The notes beneath the pieces were generated by a model. The model saw only the letters and a list, made by a program, of their open reading frames with translations, did not search any database and was not told the origin of the DNA. From assembly GCF_007679495.1 (NCBI RefSeq), contig NZ_VEGP01000003.1:62001-126000 (forward strand): a stretch of 64,000 bases of DNA. Direction: 5' to 3'. The position numbers were made by a program, and so were the translations under genes. How positions within the stretch are numbered: the first letter of the stretch is position 1; each line of letters starts with the position of its first letter. The DNA comes from Paenibacillus sp. 32O-W. GTDB taxonomy: Bacteria; Bacillota; Bacilli; Paenibacillales; NBRC-103111. Positions 8,585-16,504 of the stretch are shown piece by piece.

Positions 8585-9433
8585 CTATACAATCGGATAG
8601 AACAAAACACGATAGTCGGATGGAGCAAGTCCAGTGTGCTTCTTGAAGAGGCGAGAGAAATAATAGGGCTCCATCCCTAAGGATCGCGCGATGTCCGAGA
8701 CGGGCTGGTCCGTTGCCGAGAGCAGCGCTTTCGCCCGGTCTATTTTTAGCTGCTGAACGTATTGAATGGGGGAGGTGCCGACGATTTCGTGAAAATGGCG
8801 GATAAAATAGTTGGGATGAAAATGGAGCAGACCGGCCATTTCCTGAACGGTTATATTCTCATGCAGATGCTGGTCGATGTATTTCAGCACGGTATGAATT
8901 TTGCCCATTCGCTCGTCGCCATTTAATGGCTTCCATTCGTACTTGTCTTGCAGAGAAGCTTCTACGAACAGGCTGATGATTTCCAGCAGAACCGATTTCT
9001 GCATCATATAGGCGGTGAACCGGTCGCTCTCATAATGACGGATTAGCTGCTCGAACAGGCCGACCAGCCCGGCGCGGTCCCGGACCTCTATATAATGAGG
9101 AAGCCCGAGCAGTTGAAACAGATTGAGATCGCCGATCTTGGCGGTAAAATGACACCAGTACTTGCCGAAGGTATGCTCGCTAATCGGGAAAAAAGACTGC
9201 TCCACACCCGCAGGCATAATGAATAATTGGCCGGGCTGCGGATAATAGGTCCGCCCATCGATGATGAGACAGCCTTCGCCTTCACAGATGTAATAAAAAC
9301 GGTTGAAATCGGGAATATAGTTCATCTGCCGCCATTTCGTATTTACCTTCGTATAGGCAGCAAGAGACAAGTGAGCCTGCAGATTGGCCATTACATTTCT
9401 TAGTCTGGCAAGCTGTTTTTCCGGTTTCAGCAT
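8585..9433 (-). CDS. AraC family transcriptional regulator
   Basis: The 282-residue protein has an N-terminal cupin-like sensing domain (GEGCLIIDGRTYYPQPGQLFIMPAG at about residues 47-71) and two C-terminal helix-turn-helix motifs (VQEMAGLLHFHPNYFIRHFHE; VSDIARSLGMEPYYFSRLFKKHTG). The start at 9433 is chosen because GGAGG lies 8-9 nt upstream; a frame extends a further 29 codons but lacks a ribosome site. It is read in the same direction as the oxygenase gene 226 nt downstream and may control it. Confidence 0.88.
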   Translation of the reverse strand: MLKPEKQLARLRNVMANLQAHLSLAAYTKVNTKWRQMNYIPDFNRFYYICEGEGCLIIDGRTYYPQPGQLFIMPAGVEQSFFPISEHTFGKYWCHFTAKIGDLNLFQLLGLPHYIEVRDRAGLVGLFEQLIRHYESDRFTAYMMQKSVLLEIISLFVEASLQDKYEWKPLNGDERMGKIHTVLKYIDQHLHENITVQEMAGLLHFHPNYFIRHFHEIVGTSPIQYVQQLKIDRAKALLSATDQPVSDIARSLGMEPYYFSRLFKKHTGLAPSDYRVLFYPIV

Positions 9434-9669
9434 AGGGATCGCCTCCATGAACAGGGGCCTGTATTTGGGTGATGCTGCTCGATCGGGATAGGGCCCGCCT
9501 TGGATAAGCAGTTCCGTCAACCAGCCTCATTTCATTTATATATAGTTCATTAGCCGAACCGGAAATCCTGCCTTTGCACCGGCGAAAAGCCCAATGGAAT
9601 ACAAAAAAAGCCGCCATTCGTCCGAAGATCGAAAAGCAGCTTATCGGTAAGTTATTGCAGAAGCGTCTC

Positions 9670-10248
9670 TTACTTGGCGGCTTCCGTCGATGGCAATTCC
9701 TTGGGCACCAGGTTATAGATTTCCCCGGATTCCAGCGTGTCAATAAGTCGGTCCAACCACAAATAGTATTGGATCGCTCCCTCCATCTTATCTATATCGT
9801 GGCGGATGATATCGGCCAGCTCCTTATTGTCGGGCTCCTGCTCCGCCAATTTCTGCAGATCGCGGATGGACTTCTTCAATACCTGAATATTCATTTCCAA
9901 AGAATGGCGCCACTTGATCACGAAAAAGTCGGCGAAGTTCTGGTACCAGTCTTGCTCCACCTCATAGAGATCTTTCCGCGATCCCTTCCCCCATACCCGC
10001 TTCACCATCTTCAGATCAAGCAGGGTACGGACACCCGTGCTCATTGTCGTCTTGCTCATCTTCATTTGTTGTCCCATTTCGTCGAGCGTCATAGGCTTGT
10101 CCTGGAAGAACATCATTCCATAAAGGCGCCCGGTGGAGACGGTGATCCCGTACAAATCCATATTATTTCCGACGGATTCGATTACGCGCTCGCGTGCCTT
10201 TTGGATGATCTCTGCCTGCTCGTCGGTTAATTGATCCCATTGGTTCAT
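9670..10248 (-). CDS. gbsR: GbsR-type MarR-fold repressor of glycine betaine genes
   Basis: The 192-residue product carries a winged helix (residues about 28-105, with GRLYGMMFFQDKPMTLDEMGQQ and MSKTTMSTGVRTLLDLKMVKRVW) followed by a helical dimerisation tail. This arrangement and its position divergent to opuA match GbsR, the choline/betaine-sensing repressor of Bacillus osmoprotectant genes. AGGTG at 10255-10259 (minus) is 6 nt from the ATG at 10248 and 3 nt from another ATG at 10251. The 340-nt gap to opuAA carries the dyad at 10377-10404. Confidence 0.85.
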   Translation of the reverse strand: MNQWDQLTDEQAEIIQKARERVIESVGNNMDLYGITVSTGRLYGMMFFQDKPMTLDEMGQQMKMSKTTMSTGVRTLLDLKMVKRVWGKGSRKDLYEVEQDWYQNFADFFVIKWRHSLEMNIQVLKKSIRDLQKLAEQEPDNKELADIIRHDIDKMEGAIQYYLWLDRLIDTLESGEIYNLVPKELPSTEAAK

Positions 10249-10376
10249 CATCAACACCTCATCGAGAAGGATTGTCTCGTCTTATATTCATCGGCTGTCC
10301 ATCCCGCTAGGATCTCCTATCGTAAGGGTTACAGCAACGGATGTTTGACTTGGCGGGCAGTGACCTTACATCACCG

Positions 10377-10404
10377 CACTACAAGATATAACGTTATTGT
10401 AGTG
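10377..10404. promoter_or_regulatory. Dyad between gbsR and opuA, candidate GbsR operator
   Basis: Perfect 8-bp arms CACTACAA (10377-10384) and TTGTAGTG (10397-10404) flank 12 bp that contain a second palindrome, ATAACGTTAT. The position, between the divergent genes and upstream of the opuA promoter, fits an operator. It could alternatively form an RNA hairpin. Confidence 0.45.
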
Positions 10405-10521
10405 AACTGGCTTGCAAAAGTAAAGAAACCCCAAGGGAAGGATTATTGAGGAAAACAGAGTATATGGAATGTATCGTATGTAAAGTTTTTTCCGAACGTA
10501 CGAGACAAACGTTTATTAGCG

Positions 10522-10551
10522 TTGACCTTTCTTTTGTCCTTTGAGTAAACT
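10522..10551 (+). promoter_or_regulatory. Probable opuA promoter
   Basis: TTGACC at 10522-10527 and TAAACT at 10546-10551 are 18 nt apart, 40 nt before the opuAA start, like a housekeeping sigma-A promoter. Confidence 0.5.
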
Positions 10552-10591
10552 TAACGGGTATAAAGATGAGCGTAGGGAAGGGGGGAATAAG

Positions 10592-11797
10592 ATGGCTGTC
10601 ATATCCGTCAAAAACTTGACCAAAATGTTCGGATCCGAGGTAGGACGAGCATTTCCGCTGCTGGAGCAGGGGCTATCAAAGAAGGAAATATACGAAAAAA
10701 CGAAAATAACCGTAGGGGTTAACCGGATCAGCTTCGATATCCAACAAGGGGAGATTTTCGTCATCATGGGACTGTCGGGAAGCGGTAAGTCTACTCTTGT
10801 CCGATTATTGAACCGGTTAATCGAGCCGACATTGGGGGAAGTGTTAGTCCATGGCCGGGACATCGTGAAGATGGGGCAGGAGGAGCTAAGAAATGTTCGC
10901 CGCAGCACCATCAGCATGGTTTTTCAGAAATTCGCTTTATTTCCTCATAAGACGGTCCTGCAGAATGTGGAGTTTGGGCTCGAAATTCAGGGCTGGACTA
11001 AAGCCGAGCGAAGTGAGAAAGCGATACGCTCGCTTTCCCTGGTTGGCTTGCAGGGATGGGAGAACAGTTATCCCGACGAGCTTAGCGGAGGGATGCAGCA
11101 GCGGGTCGGACTGGCCCGAGCGCTGGCCAACGATCCCGACATTCTGCTGATGGATGAGGCCTTCAGCGCTCTGGATCCGCTTATCCGCAAGGATATGCAG
11201 GATGAGCTGCTGGAGCTTCAGCAGAAGATGAAGAAAACGATCGTGTTCATAACCCACGATTTGGATGAAGCGCTGCGAATCGGCGATCGGATCGCTCTGA
11301 TGAAAGACGGCTCCGTCGTACAAATTGGAACACCGGAAGAAATTATGATTCAGCCGGCGGACGAATACGTAGAGAAGTTCGTGGAGGATGTCGATTTATC
11401 CAAGGTGTTGACCGCTGAGCATGTGATGCGGAGGCCGGAGACGATTACCCTGGATAAAGGCGGGCCGAGGGTGGCTCTGCAGCTGATGAGGGACAGCGGG
11501 GTTTCGAATTTGTTCGTTGTCGATCAATCCCGGAAGCTGATCGGAGTTATTACAGCAGAGGATGCATCGGCTGCTGTCCAGGAAGGCAAGAAATTGGAAG
11601 ATATTATCATTCGTGAAGTGCCTGTCGTTCCTCCGGATAAACACTTGAACGAGCTGTTTGATTTGTGCAGCACGTCGCGATTCCCTGTATCCGTCGTTGG
11701 AGAGAATGGAAGGCTGCTGGGTGTAATCGTCAGGGGAGCTGTGCTGGGAGCTTTATCCGGCAACCAGACGCATTCTTACAAAGGGGGTGAAGCATGA
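10592..11797 (+). CDS. opuAA: Glycine betaine ABC transporter ATP-binding protein
   Basis: The 401-residue ATPase has Walker A (GLSGSGKST), the LSGGMQQRVGLARAL signature, Walker B (ILLMDEAFSALDP) and the switch His. A C-terminal pair of CBS domains (about residues 275-395) is typical of OpuA/ProV proteins and senses ionic strength in relatives. The N-terminal LTKMFG and KTKITVGVNRISFDI features match OpuAA/ProV. The ATG at 10592 follows a GGGGGGAATAA ribosome site; an upstream in-frame ATG lacks one. It overlaps opuAB by 4 nt and leads an osmoprotectant import operon. Confidence 0.95.
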   Translation: MAVISVKNLTKMFGSEVGRAFPLLEQGLSKKEIYEKTKITVGVNRISFDIQQGEIFVIMGLSGSGKSTLVRLLNRLIEPTLGEVLVHGRDIVKMGQEELRNVRRSTISMVFQKFALFPHKTVLQNVEFGLEIQGWTKAERSEKAIRSLSLVGLQGWENSYPDELSGGMQQRVGLARALANDPDILLMDEAFSALDPLIRKDMQDELLELQQKMKKTIVFITHDLDEALRIGDRIALMKDGSVVQIGTPEEIMIQPADEYVEKFVEDVDLSKVLTAEHVMRRPETITLDKGGPRVALQLMRDSGVSNLFVVDQSRKLIGVITAEDASAAVQEGKKLEDIIIREVPVVPPDKHLNELFDLCSTSRFPVSVVGENGRLLGVIVRGAVLGALSGNQTHSYKGGEA

Positions 11798-12630
11798 TGC
11801 CCAAAATCCCTTTGGATCAATGGATTGAGAAGCTGGTGTCTTTCCTGGCGGATAACCTGCAGTTTCTGTTTGATTTCTTTAAGATGGTCATCGGCGGAGC
11901 CGTAGGCGCCTTTTCCTGGGTCTTTCATTTGCTTCCGTTCTATGTGTGGATCGGCATATTCGCCGTCATTGCCTACTTAGTGTCCCGTTGGGGGCTGGCT
12001 ATCTTCACGGTAATAGGGCTGCTGCTGATAGAGAATCTCGGGTATTGGGACCATACGATGGATTCACTTGCACTAGTTGTTACTTCTACGCTGATCTCCA
12101 TCATCGTTGGTCTGCCGTTGGGAATCTGGTGCGCCCGACGCGATGGAGTGCGCAATGTGCTGACGCCGATATTGGACTTCATGCAGACGATGCCGGCCTT
12201 CGTCTATCTGATTCCGGCGGTGACTTTCTTCGGGCTCGGAGTCGTTCCGGGGGTCATCGCTTCGGTTATTTTCGCAGTCCCGCCAACCATTAGGCTGACC
12301 AATCTGGGCATCCGCCAAGTATCCGCCGAGTTGGTAGAGGCGGCCGATGCCTTCGGGTCCACCCCGGGACAGAAGCTGTTCAAGATTCAACTTCCGCTCG
12401 CAGCCCCGACGATTATGGCGGGAATTAACCAGACCGTGATGCTTTCTCTGTCCATGGTTGTTATTGCATCCATGATCGGAGCGCAAGGACTGGGAGCAGA
12501 TGTCTATAAAGCCGTTACCCAGCTAAAAATTGGAGAAGGTTTTCAGGCGGGATTGGCCGTTGTCATTCTGGCTATATTGCTGGATCGGCTGTCACAAGGG
12601 ATGATGAAAAAAGATAAAAAAAGGAGATAG
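11794..12630 (+). CDS. opuAB: Glycine betaine ABC transporter permease
   Basis: The 278-residue inner-membrane protein has seven or so hydrophobic segments and the binding-protein-dependent transport loop (LVEAADAFGSTPGQKLFKIQLPLAAPTIMAGINQ at about residues 180-212), where the EAA-type helix docks on OpuAA. TPILDFMQTMPAFVYLIP is characteristic of OpuAB/ProW. It starts within the stop codon of opuAA and ends 2 nt before opuAC. Confidence 0.95.
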   Translation: MMPKIPLDQWIEKLVSFLADNLQFLFDFFKMVIGGAVGAFSWVFHLLPFYVWIGIFAVIAYLVSRWGLAIFTVIGLLLIENLGYWDHTMDSLALVVTSTLISIIVGLPLGIWCARRDGVRNVLTPILDFMQTMPAFVYLIPAVTFFGLGVVPGVIASVIFAVPPTIRLTNLGIRQVSAELVEAADAFGSTPGQKLFKIQLPLAAPTIMAGINQTVMLSLSMVVIASMIGAQGLGADVYKAVTQLKIGEGFQAGLAVVILAILLDRLSQGMMKKDKKRR

Positions 12631-12632
12631 GT

Positions 12633-13523
12633 ATGTTTAAAAAAGGAATAAAGGTTGTTCTATCCGCTGCATTAGGTTTTGGTTTGCTGGCAGGCTGCTC
12701 CTCCGGGGAGAAAGAGCAGTCCGATTTTATCGGCGATCAGGTGAAATATGAGATTATCGGTATTGATCCGGGTGCGGGTCTCATGGAAGCGACCGAGAAG
12801 GTGCTTAAGGAATATGAATTGACGGATTGGAAATTGATTGAAGGCTCCGATACCGCCATGACCGCTTCCCTGGAGAAGGCCTATAAGGAGAAGAAGCCGA
12901 TCATTATTACCGGATGGACTCCACACTGGAAGTTCGCCAAATATGATCTGAAATATCTCGAAGATCCTAAAGGGGTATACGGTGCAGATGAAGAAATTCA
13001 TACGATCGTCCGCAAGGGCCTGAAGGAAGACGACCCGGCGGCCTACGAGTTCCTTGACCGTTTCGAGTGGACACCTGCCGATATGGAGAAAGTGATGGTA
13101 GATGTCTATGAAGGAATGAAGCCGGAGGAAGCCGCCGCTAAGTGGGTGGAAGAGAACGCGGACAAAGTGGAAGCCTGGATCAAGGATGTGCCGCAAGCGG
13201 ACGGCAAGAAGCTGAAGCTCGCCTACGTGGCCTGGGATTCGGAAATCGCCAGCACGAATGTGGTTATGCATGTATTGGAATCCAAGCTTGGCTATAAAGT
13301 GGAGGGACTGCAGGTTGAGGCTGCCCCCATGTGGGTAGGAGTGGCTAATGGAGACGTAGACGCCATTGTGGCGGCTTGGCTTCCGACTACCCACCAGAGA
13401 CATTTCGAGACTCACAAAGATAAAATCGAGGATCTCGGTCCCAATTTGATTGGTACGAAGCTGGGGCTGGTTGTGCCGTCCTACGTCGATATTAACTCCA
13501 TTGAAGATTTGAAGAAGAAGTAA
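12633..13523 (+). CDS. opuAC: Glycine betaine-binding lipoprotein
   Basis: The 296-residue protein has a lipoprotein signal (lipobox LLAGC at residues 18-22). It continues with the OpuAC fold, including tryptophans placed for an aromatic cage (GWTPHWKF and APMWVG). A single binding domain is present, as in Bacillus OpuAC, so the operon encodes a three-component OpuA system. AAAGGAG lies upstream, directly after opuAB. A terminator follows 48 nt downstream. Confidence 0.95.
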   Translation: MFKKGIKVVLSAALGFGLLAGCSSGEKEQSDFIGDQVKYEIIGIDPGAGLMEATEKVLKEYELTDWKLIEGSDTAMTASLEKAYKEKKPIIITGWTPHWKFAKYDLKYLEDPKGVYGADEEIHTIVRKGLKEDDPAAYEFLDRFEWTPADMEKVMVDVYEGMKPEEAAAKWVEENADKVEAWIKDVPQADGKKLKLAYVAWDSEIASTNVVMHVLESKLGYKVEGLQVEAAPMWVGVANGDVDAIVAAWLPTTHQRHFETHKDKIEDLGPNLIGTKLGLVVPSYVDINSIEDLKKK

Positions 13524-13571
13524 GCAAGCCCGTAAGATAAGCGGATTAATGAAATATTACGAGTGAATTGG

Positions 13572-13611
13572 CCGTCAGGCGGGAGAACCCCATGCCTGGC
13601 GGTTTTCCTTT
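13572..13611 (+). terminator. Intrinsic terminator of the opuA operon
   Basis: CCGTCAGGC (13572-13580) pairs with GCCTGGCGG (13594-13602), with one G-U pair, followed by TTTTCCTTT. Confidence 0.8.
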
Positions 13612-13644
13612 ATAATCCCGGCCGCTGAATTGCTTCTTCATTCA

Positions 13645-13674
13645 TTGACAGCGGATTGCCAACTATACTACAAT
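13645..13674 (+). promoter_or_regulatory. Promoter of the blaI-like gene
   Basis: TTGACA (13645-13650) and TACAAT (13669-13674) are 18 nt apart. The -10 element lies inside the dyad 13667-13683, which fits self-repression. Confidence 0.65.
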
Positions 13675-13683
13675 GCATAGTGT
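13667..13683. promoter_or_regulatory. Candidate BlaI-type operator 1
   Basis: ACTACAATGCATAGTGT is an imperfect dyad overlapping the -10 box. It matches the reverse complement of the site at 15012-15028 at 13 of 17 positions (ACTACANNNNATAGTGT). BlaI/MecI repressors bind comparable TACA/TGTA dyads. Confidence 0.6.
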
Positions 13684-13719
13684 TAGGGGTGATCAAAACT
13701 GAAAGTAGACAAGTATAAT

Positions 13720-14127
13720 ATGAACGAGGAAGGGCTCAACCGTTTTTTTGGCCCGCTGGAAGCGAGAATTATGGAGCGGGTTTGGCAAACGGGGAGGGCC
13801 AGCATTAAAGAGGTTCAGGAAATGCTTTGCAAGGAAGCCCCCATTTCGTTCAATGCGGTTATGACGGTGATGAACCGACTGTGTGAGAAAGGCCACTTGA
13901 ATCGGCTGGCCAAGAGGTCCCGTGGAGAAGTTTCCTATTATGCCGCCGTTCAGACGAAGGAGCAATTTCTGAGTGAACAGACCAAGGAACTGGCTAACGG
14001 ATTAATAACCGATTTCGGACCGCTCGTCGTCAATCATTTAATCGATTCTCTGGATCAAGCCGACCCCGAATTGATTGAACGTCTGGAGCAAAAATTGCAT
14101 GAGATGAGAAGAAGGAACGAGACGTGA
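13720..14127 (+). CDS. BlaI/MecI family transcriptional repressor
   Basis: The 135-residue protein has the family winged helix at about residues 8-78 (GPLEARIMERVWQTGRASIKEV, then SFNAVMTVMNRLCEKGHLNR). A helical dimerisation region follows (residues 88-133), where relatives are cleaved by their M56 partner. The start could lie slightly upstream, since GTTAGGGGTGATC at 13682 precedes a short in-frame extension without ATG. It overlaps the M56 gene by 4 nt (GTG within ATGA-like overlap), as in bla and mec operons. No beta-lactamase is near, so its regulon appears to be the thioredoxin genes downstream. Confidence 0.9.
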   Translation: MNEEGLNRFFGPLEARIMERVWQTGRASIKEVQEMLCKEAPISFNAVMTVMNRLCEKGHLNRLAKRSRGEVSYYAAVQTKEQFLSEQTKELANGLITDFGPLVVNHLIDSLDQADPELIERLEQKLHEMRRRNET

Positions 14128-14987
14128 ACGGCAGCTTGAAGACGAAAATGGCTTTTGTTATTGTCGGTTCGGCGTCCTTGCTTCTGCTCTTACAGATGGG
14201 GCTCCATGCTGTCCAGCAGTTTTCGGGGGCTGAAGGGCGATGGAATTTACTTAAGCTCTGTCTGATTACCTTTAAGGAAGCGCCCTTTATCTTTTTTCTG
14301 ATATCGGCCGCGGTTAACTTGCTGATCTTCGTGACGTTCGGCAGAATAGCGCTGCGGATGGCGACACAGTTCTATCTTTCATGCAAATGGGGTGCACATT
14401 TCAGAGCCCGGACGGATCACGAGGCCTCGATGATGCTTGAACGGCGATACAGCCATTGGGGCGTTCCAATTAGAGTGATTCGTGACGACTCTTTGTTTGC
14501 TCTGGCTGCAGGACTTATCAAGCCGCGGATCTTTGTGTCGACGGGTTTGCTGAATATGCTTTCCGACAGGGAAATGGAAGCGGTTCTGCTGCATGAAAGA
14601 CATCACTGTATGAGGCGGGACCCGTTGAAGATGCTCGTGGTCACGATCTGCCGGGATGCCTTCGGATACATACCGCTTATCCGCGGGCTCGCACATTATT
14701 ATCGGGTCATGAAAGAGCTGCTGGCGGACCGGTTTGTCATCCAGCAGATGAATACGCCTTATGAGCTTGGAAATGTGCTGTTGAAAATGACGAAGCGCGC
14801 GGCCCCAGCTCCGCGAGGTATCGGAGTATCCTTCGCCGACACGGCCATCAATTACCGGATCGAGCAGATCATAGAACCCGGCGGCAAGGTAGAAGCCCCC
14901 GCCGTCCGCTTTCCCGCAGTGCTTGTTTCGTTCCTCATGCTCGTCATTTCCCCCTATTTGCTGTTGATTCTGGGCGGGTGTGTATAA
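14124..14987 (+). CDS. M56 family membrane metallopeptidase, BlaR1-like without sensor domain
   Basis: The 287-residue protein has the zinc site HERHH (H157, E158, H161) and a third ligand candidate E198 in KELLADRFV, the hallmarks of gluzincin M56 peptidases. Hydrophobic segments at about residues 10-30, 54-72 and 263-285 place the catalytic loop in the cytoplasm by family analogy. BlaR1 and MecR1 are about twice as long and carry a penicillin-binding sensor; this protein ends after a last membrane segment with GGCV, so its inducer is not a domain-bound beta-lactam. GTG start at 14124 overlaps the repressor stop. Confidence 0.88.
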   Translation: MNGSLKTKMAFVIVGSASLLLLLQMGLHAVQQFSGAEGRWNLLKLCLITFKEAPFIFFLISAAVNLLIFVTFGRIALRMATQFYLSCKWGAHFRARTDHEASMMLERRYSHWGVPIRVIRDDSLFALAAGLIKPRIFVSTGLLNMLSDREMEAVLLHERHHCMRRDPLKMLVVTICRDAFGYIPLIRGLAHYYRVMKELLADRFVIQQMNTPYELGNVLLKMTKRAAPAPRGIGVSFADTAINYRIEQIIEPGGKVEAPAVRFPAVLVSFLMLVISPYLLLILGGCV

Positions 14988-15003
14988 GCCCGTCCTTTCA
15001 CCA

Positions 15004-15028
15004 TATAATTTACACTATTGTATGTAGT
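15004..15028 (+). promoter_or_regulatory. Promoter -10 box and candidate BlaI-type operator 2 before tlpA
   Basis: A perfect TATAAT lies at 15004-15009 with only a weak -35 (TGTATA). The dyad ACACTATTGTATGTAGT at 15012-15028 begins 2 nt after it, over the likely transcription start, and is the inverse match of operator 1. A TTGACA at 15039-15044 suggests a possible second promoter but lacks a good -10. Confidence 0.55.
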
Positions 15029-15157
15029 GCGAATACTATTGACAAACGCTGCAAGCTTGTGTGCAGAGGACGGGGTGCATGCAATGGATACTTGCCTTGA
15101 GCTGTTCAGTCATCCGCGGCAAATTGAAGGCAGCTAAGATGGAAAGGAGACGGTGCA

Positions 15158-15703
15158 ATGAAAAAACAAGCTTGGATCATAATTATGATTGCCTTTCTGA
15201 TCGGTCTTGCGGTTTATCAGAATGGGAGCGACGGTCAGAACAAGCAGTCTGCCGCAGATCTGGAGGTGCAGCCCCTTGTAGGCTTCAAGGCACCAATCTT
15301 CCAATTGAAAGGTATGGACGGCGAAATGTATTCTCTGGCCGAGGAAACGAAGCCGGCCATCATCAATTTCTGGGCTTCCTGGTGCGGTCCTTGCGAACTG
15401 GAAGCTCCCGAGCTGGTGAAGCTGTATGACAAATACCGGGATGAGATTGAAATATATGCGGTCAATGCCACCACCTTGGACAAGGAAAAGAATGCTCGCG
15501 AATTTGCCGAAAGGCACGAATTCGATTTCCCTGTTCTGCTCGATGACGATTCGAAACATAAAGTGATTGATCTATTCGAGGTACAAGCCTATCCGACAAC
15601 CTTCTTCGTCAACCGCAACGGGGTCATAGTGGACAAGGTTCTCGGCTTGGTCGATCCTGGCACACTGGAGAAAAAAGTGAAACAAATGATCAAATCGAAG
15701 TAA
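15158..15703 (+). CDS. TlpA/ResA-like membrane-anchored thioredoxin
   Basis: The 181-residue protein has an N-terminal membrane anchor (residues 5-20) and a thioredoxin fold with the active site WCGPC at residues 75-79 and a cis-proline in AYPTTFF. ALINFWASWCGPC-type and NRNGVIVDKVLG features match the TlpA/ResA/StoA group, extracytoplasmic thiol-disulfide reductases. AAAGGAG precedes the ATG. The next gene starts 13 nt downstream. Whether it serves cytochrome c maturation, sporulation or another target is unknown; no ccdA or resB neighbour is present. Confidence 0.9.
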   Translation: MKKQAWIIIMIAFLIGLAVYQNGSDGQNKQSAADLEVQPLVGFKAPIFQLKGMDGEMYSLAEETKPAIINFWASWCGPCELEAPELVKLYDKYRDEIEIYAVNATTLDKEKNAREFAERHEFDFPVLLDDDSKHKVIDLFEVQAYPTTFFVNRNGVIVDKVLGLVDPGTLEKKVKQMIKSK

Positions 15704-15716
15704 AGGAGGCGGCTGT

Positions 15717-16433
15717 ATGCCGGAAGTGCTTCAGGCGGGTCCGTTGATGATCCGTACCAGCTGGCTGCTGCTCGCGCTTGCCGCCATAGCCGGATATTTG
15801 CTCGTCCGCTGGAAATTGAATAAGGTCGGGGATAAGGGGCGCGAGCTTCCAGATCTGATCGGAAACGCCATTCTGATTATACTGCTGACATGGAAGCTCA
15901 GTCCGGCGATTTTCAACCCTTCCGTCCTATGGACCAATCCGGCAAGCCTGCTGTTTGTTAACGGCTCCGGCATGGGTCTATGGCTGGGTTTAGGGCTGGC
16001 GCTGGTTTATCTGGAGGCCGCGAGGAGAAAACGGGGGATAGACCGGCCTTTCCTGCTTGATACGATGGCTTATTGGGCGGGGCTTATTGCGGTCGTCTAT
16101 TATTTGTTTATTTGGCAGTACGGGAAAGCGACGGAATGGCCTTGGGGAATAGCCGTCGGATATTCGAATTATCGATATCATCCGGTTAATCTTTATATCG
16201 TTCTCATTCTTCTCCCTTCTTATATCTGGATGTGGCGGAAAGGAGGCCGGCTCGGCAGCGGCAAGCTATTCTCCCACTTTCTAACCTTCTATGGGATTGC
16301 GCTGCTTGCAGGCTCCTTCTTCCGGGTGAATGACCCGCTGTGGGCAGGCTTGACTGCGGAGCAGCTACTCGCCACAGGAATGGCCCTGGCAGGTGTTTTG
16401 GCTTTCCCTCAGAGTAAAGAGAAGACTTCTTGA
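15717..16433 (+). CDS. Lgt-like integral membrane protein lacking catalytic motifs
   Basis: The 238-residue protein has about seven hydrophobic segments and can be laid over prolipoprotein diacylglyceryl transferase (Lgt) along its length. GPLMIRTSWLLLALAAIAGY parallels the Lgt N-terminus, YGK (135-137) and PWGI (142-145) match YGKPT..PWG, and YRYHPVNLY (152-160) matches the RHPTQLYE motif. However, the GRxGNF motif is replaced by AVVYYLF, the SFHGG histidine region by GLWLG, and the Glu after LY by Ile. It is therefore unlikely to transfer diacylglycerol. It follows the thioredoxin gene by 13 nt, so it may be the membrane partner of that thioredoxin. The Lgt assignment is by eye. Confidence 0.6.
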   Translation: MPEVLQAGPLMIRTSWLLLALAAIAGYLLVRWKLNKVGDKGRELPDLIGNAILIILLTWKLSPAIFNPSVLWTNPASLLFVNGSGMGLWLGLGLALVYLEAARRKRGIDRPFLLDTMAYWAGLIAVVYYLFIWQYGKATEWPWGIAVGYSNYRYHPVNLYIVLILLPSYIWMWRKGGRLGSGKLFSHFLTFYGIALLAGSFFRVNDPLWAGLTAEQLLATGMALAGVLAFPQSKEKTS

Positions 16434-16504
16434 CAGGCATGGGAAGACTAGAGGATGATGGACTCAGATGAGCTTGGCGGAAAACGTAAAGGGGTGTTAT
16501 TGAA

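Noticed and set aside
12672-13415. A 247-codon frame opposite opuAC
   Set aside because: Its codons mirror the well-supported opuAC gene; it has no start site and no motif.
15061-15429. A 122-codon frame overlapping the start of the thioredoxin gene
   Set aside because: It lacks a ribosome site and its second half lies out of frame inside the clearly coding tlpA-like gene.
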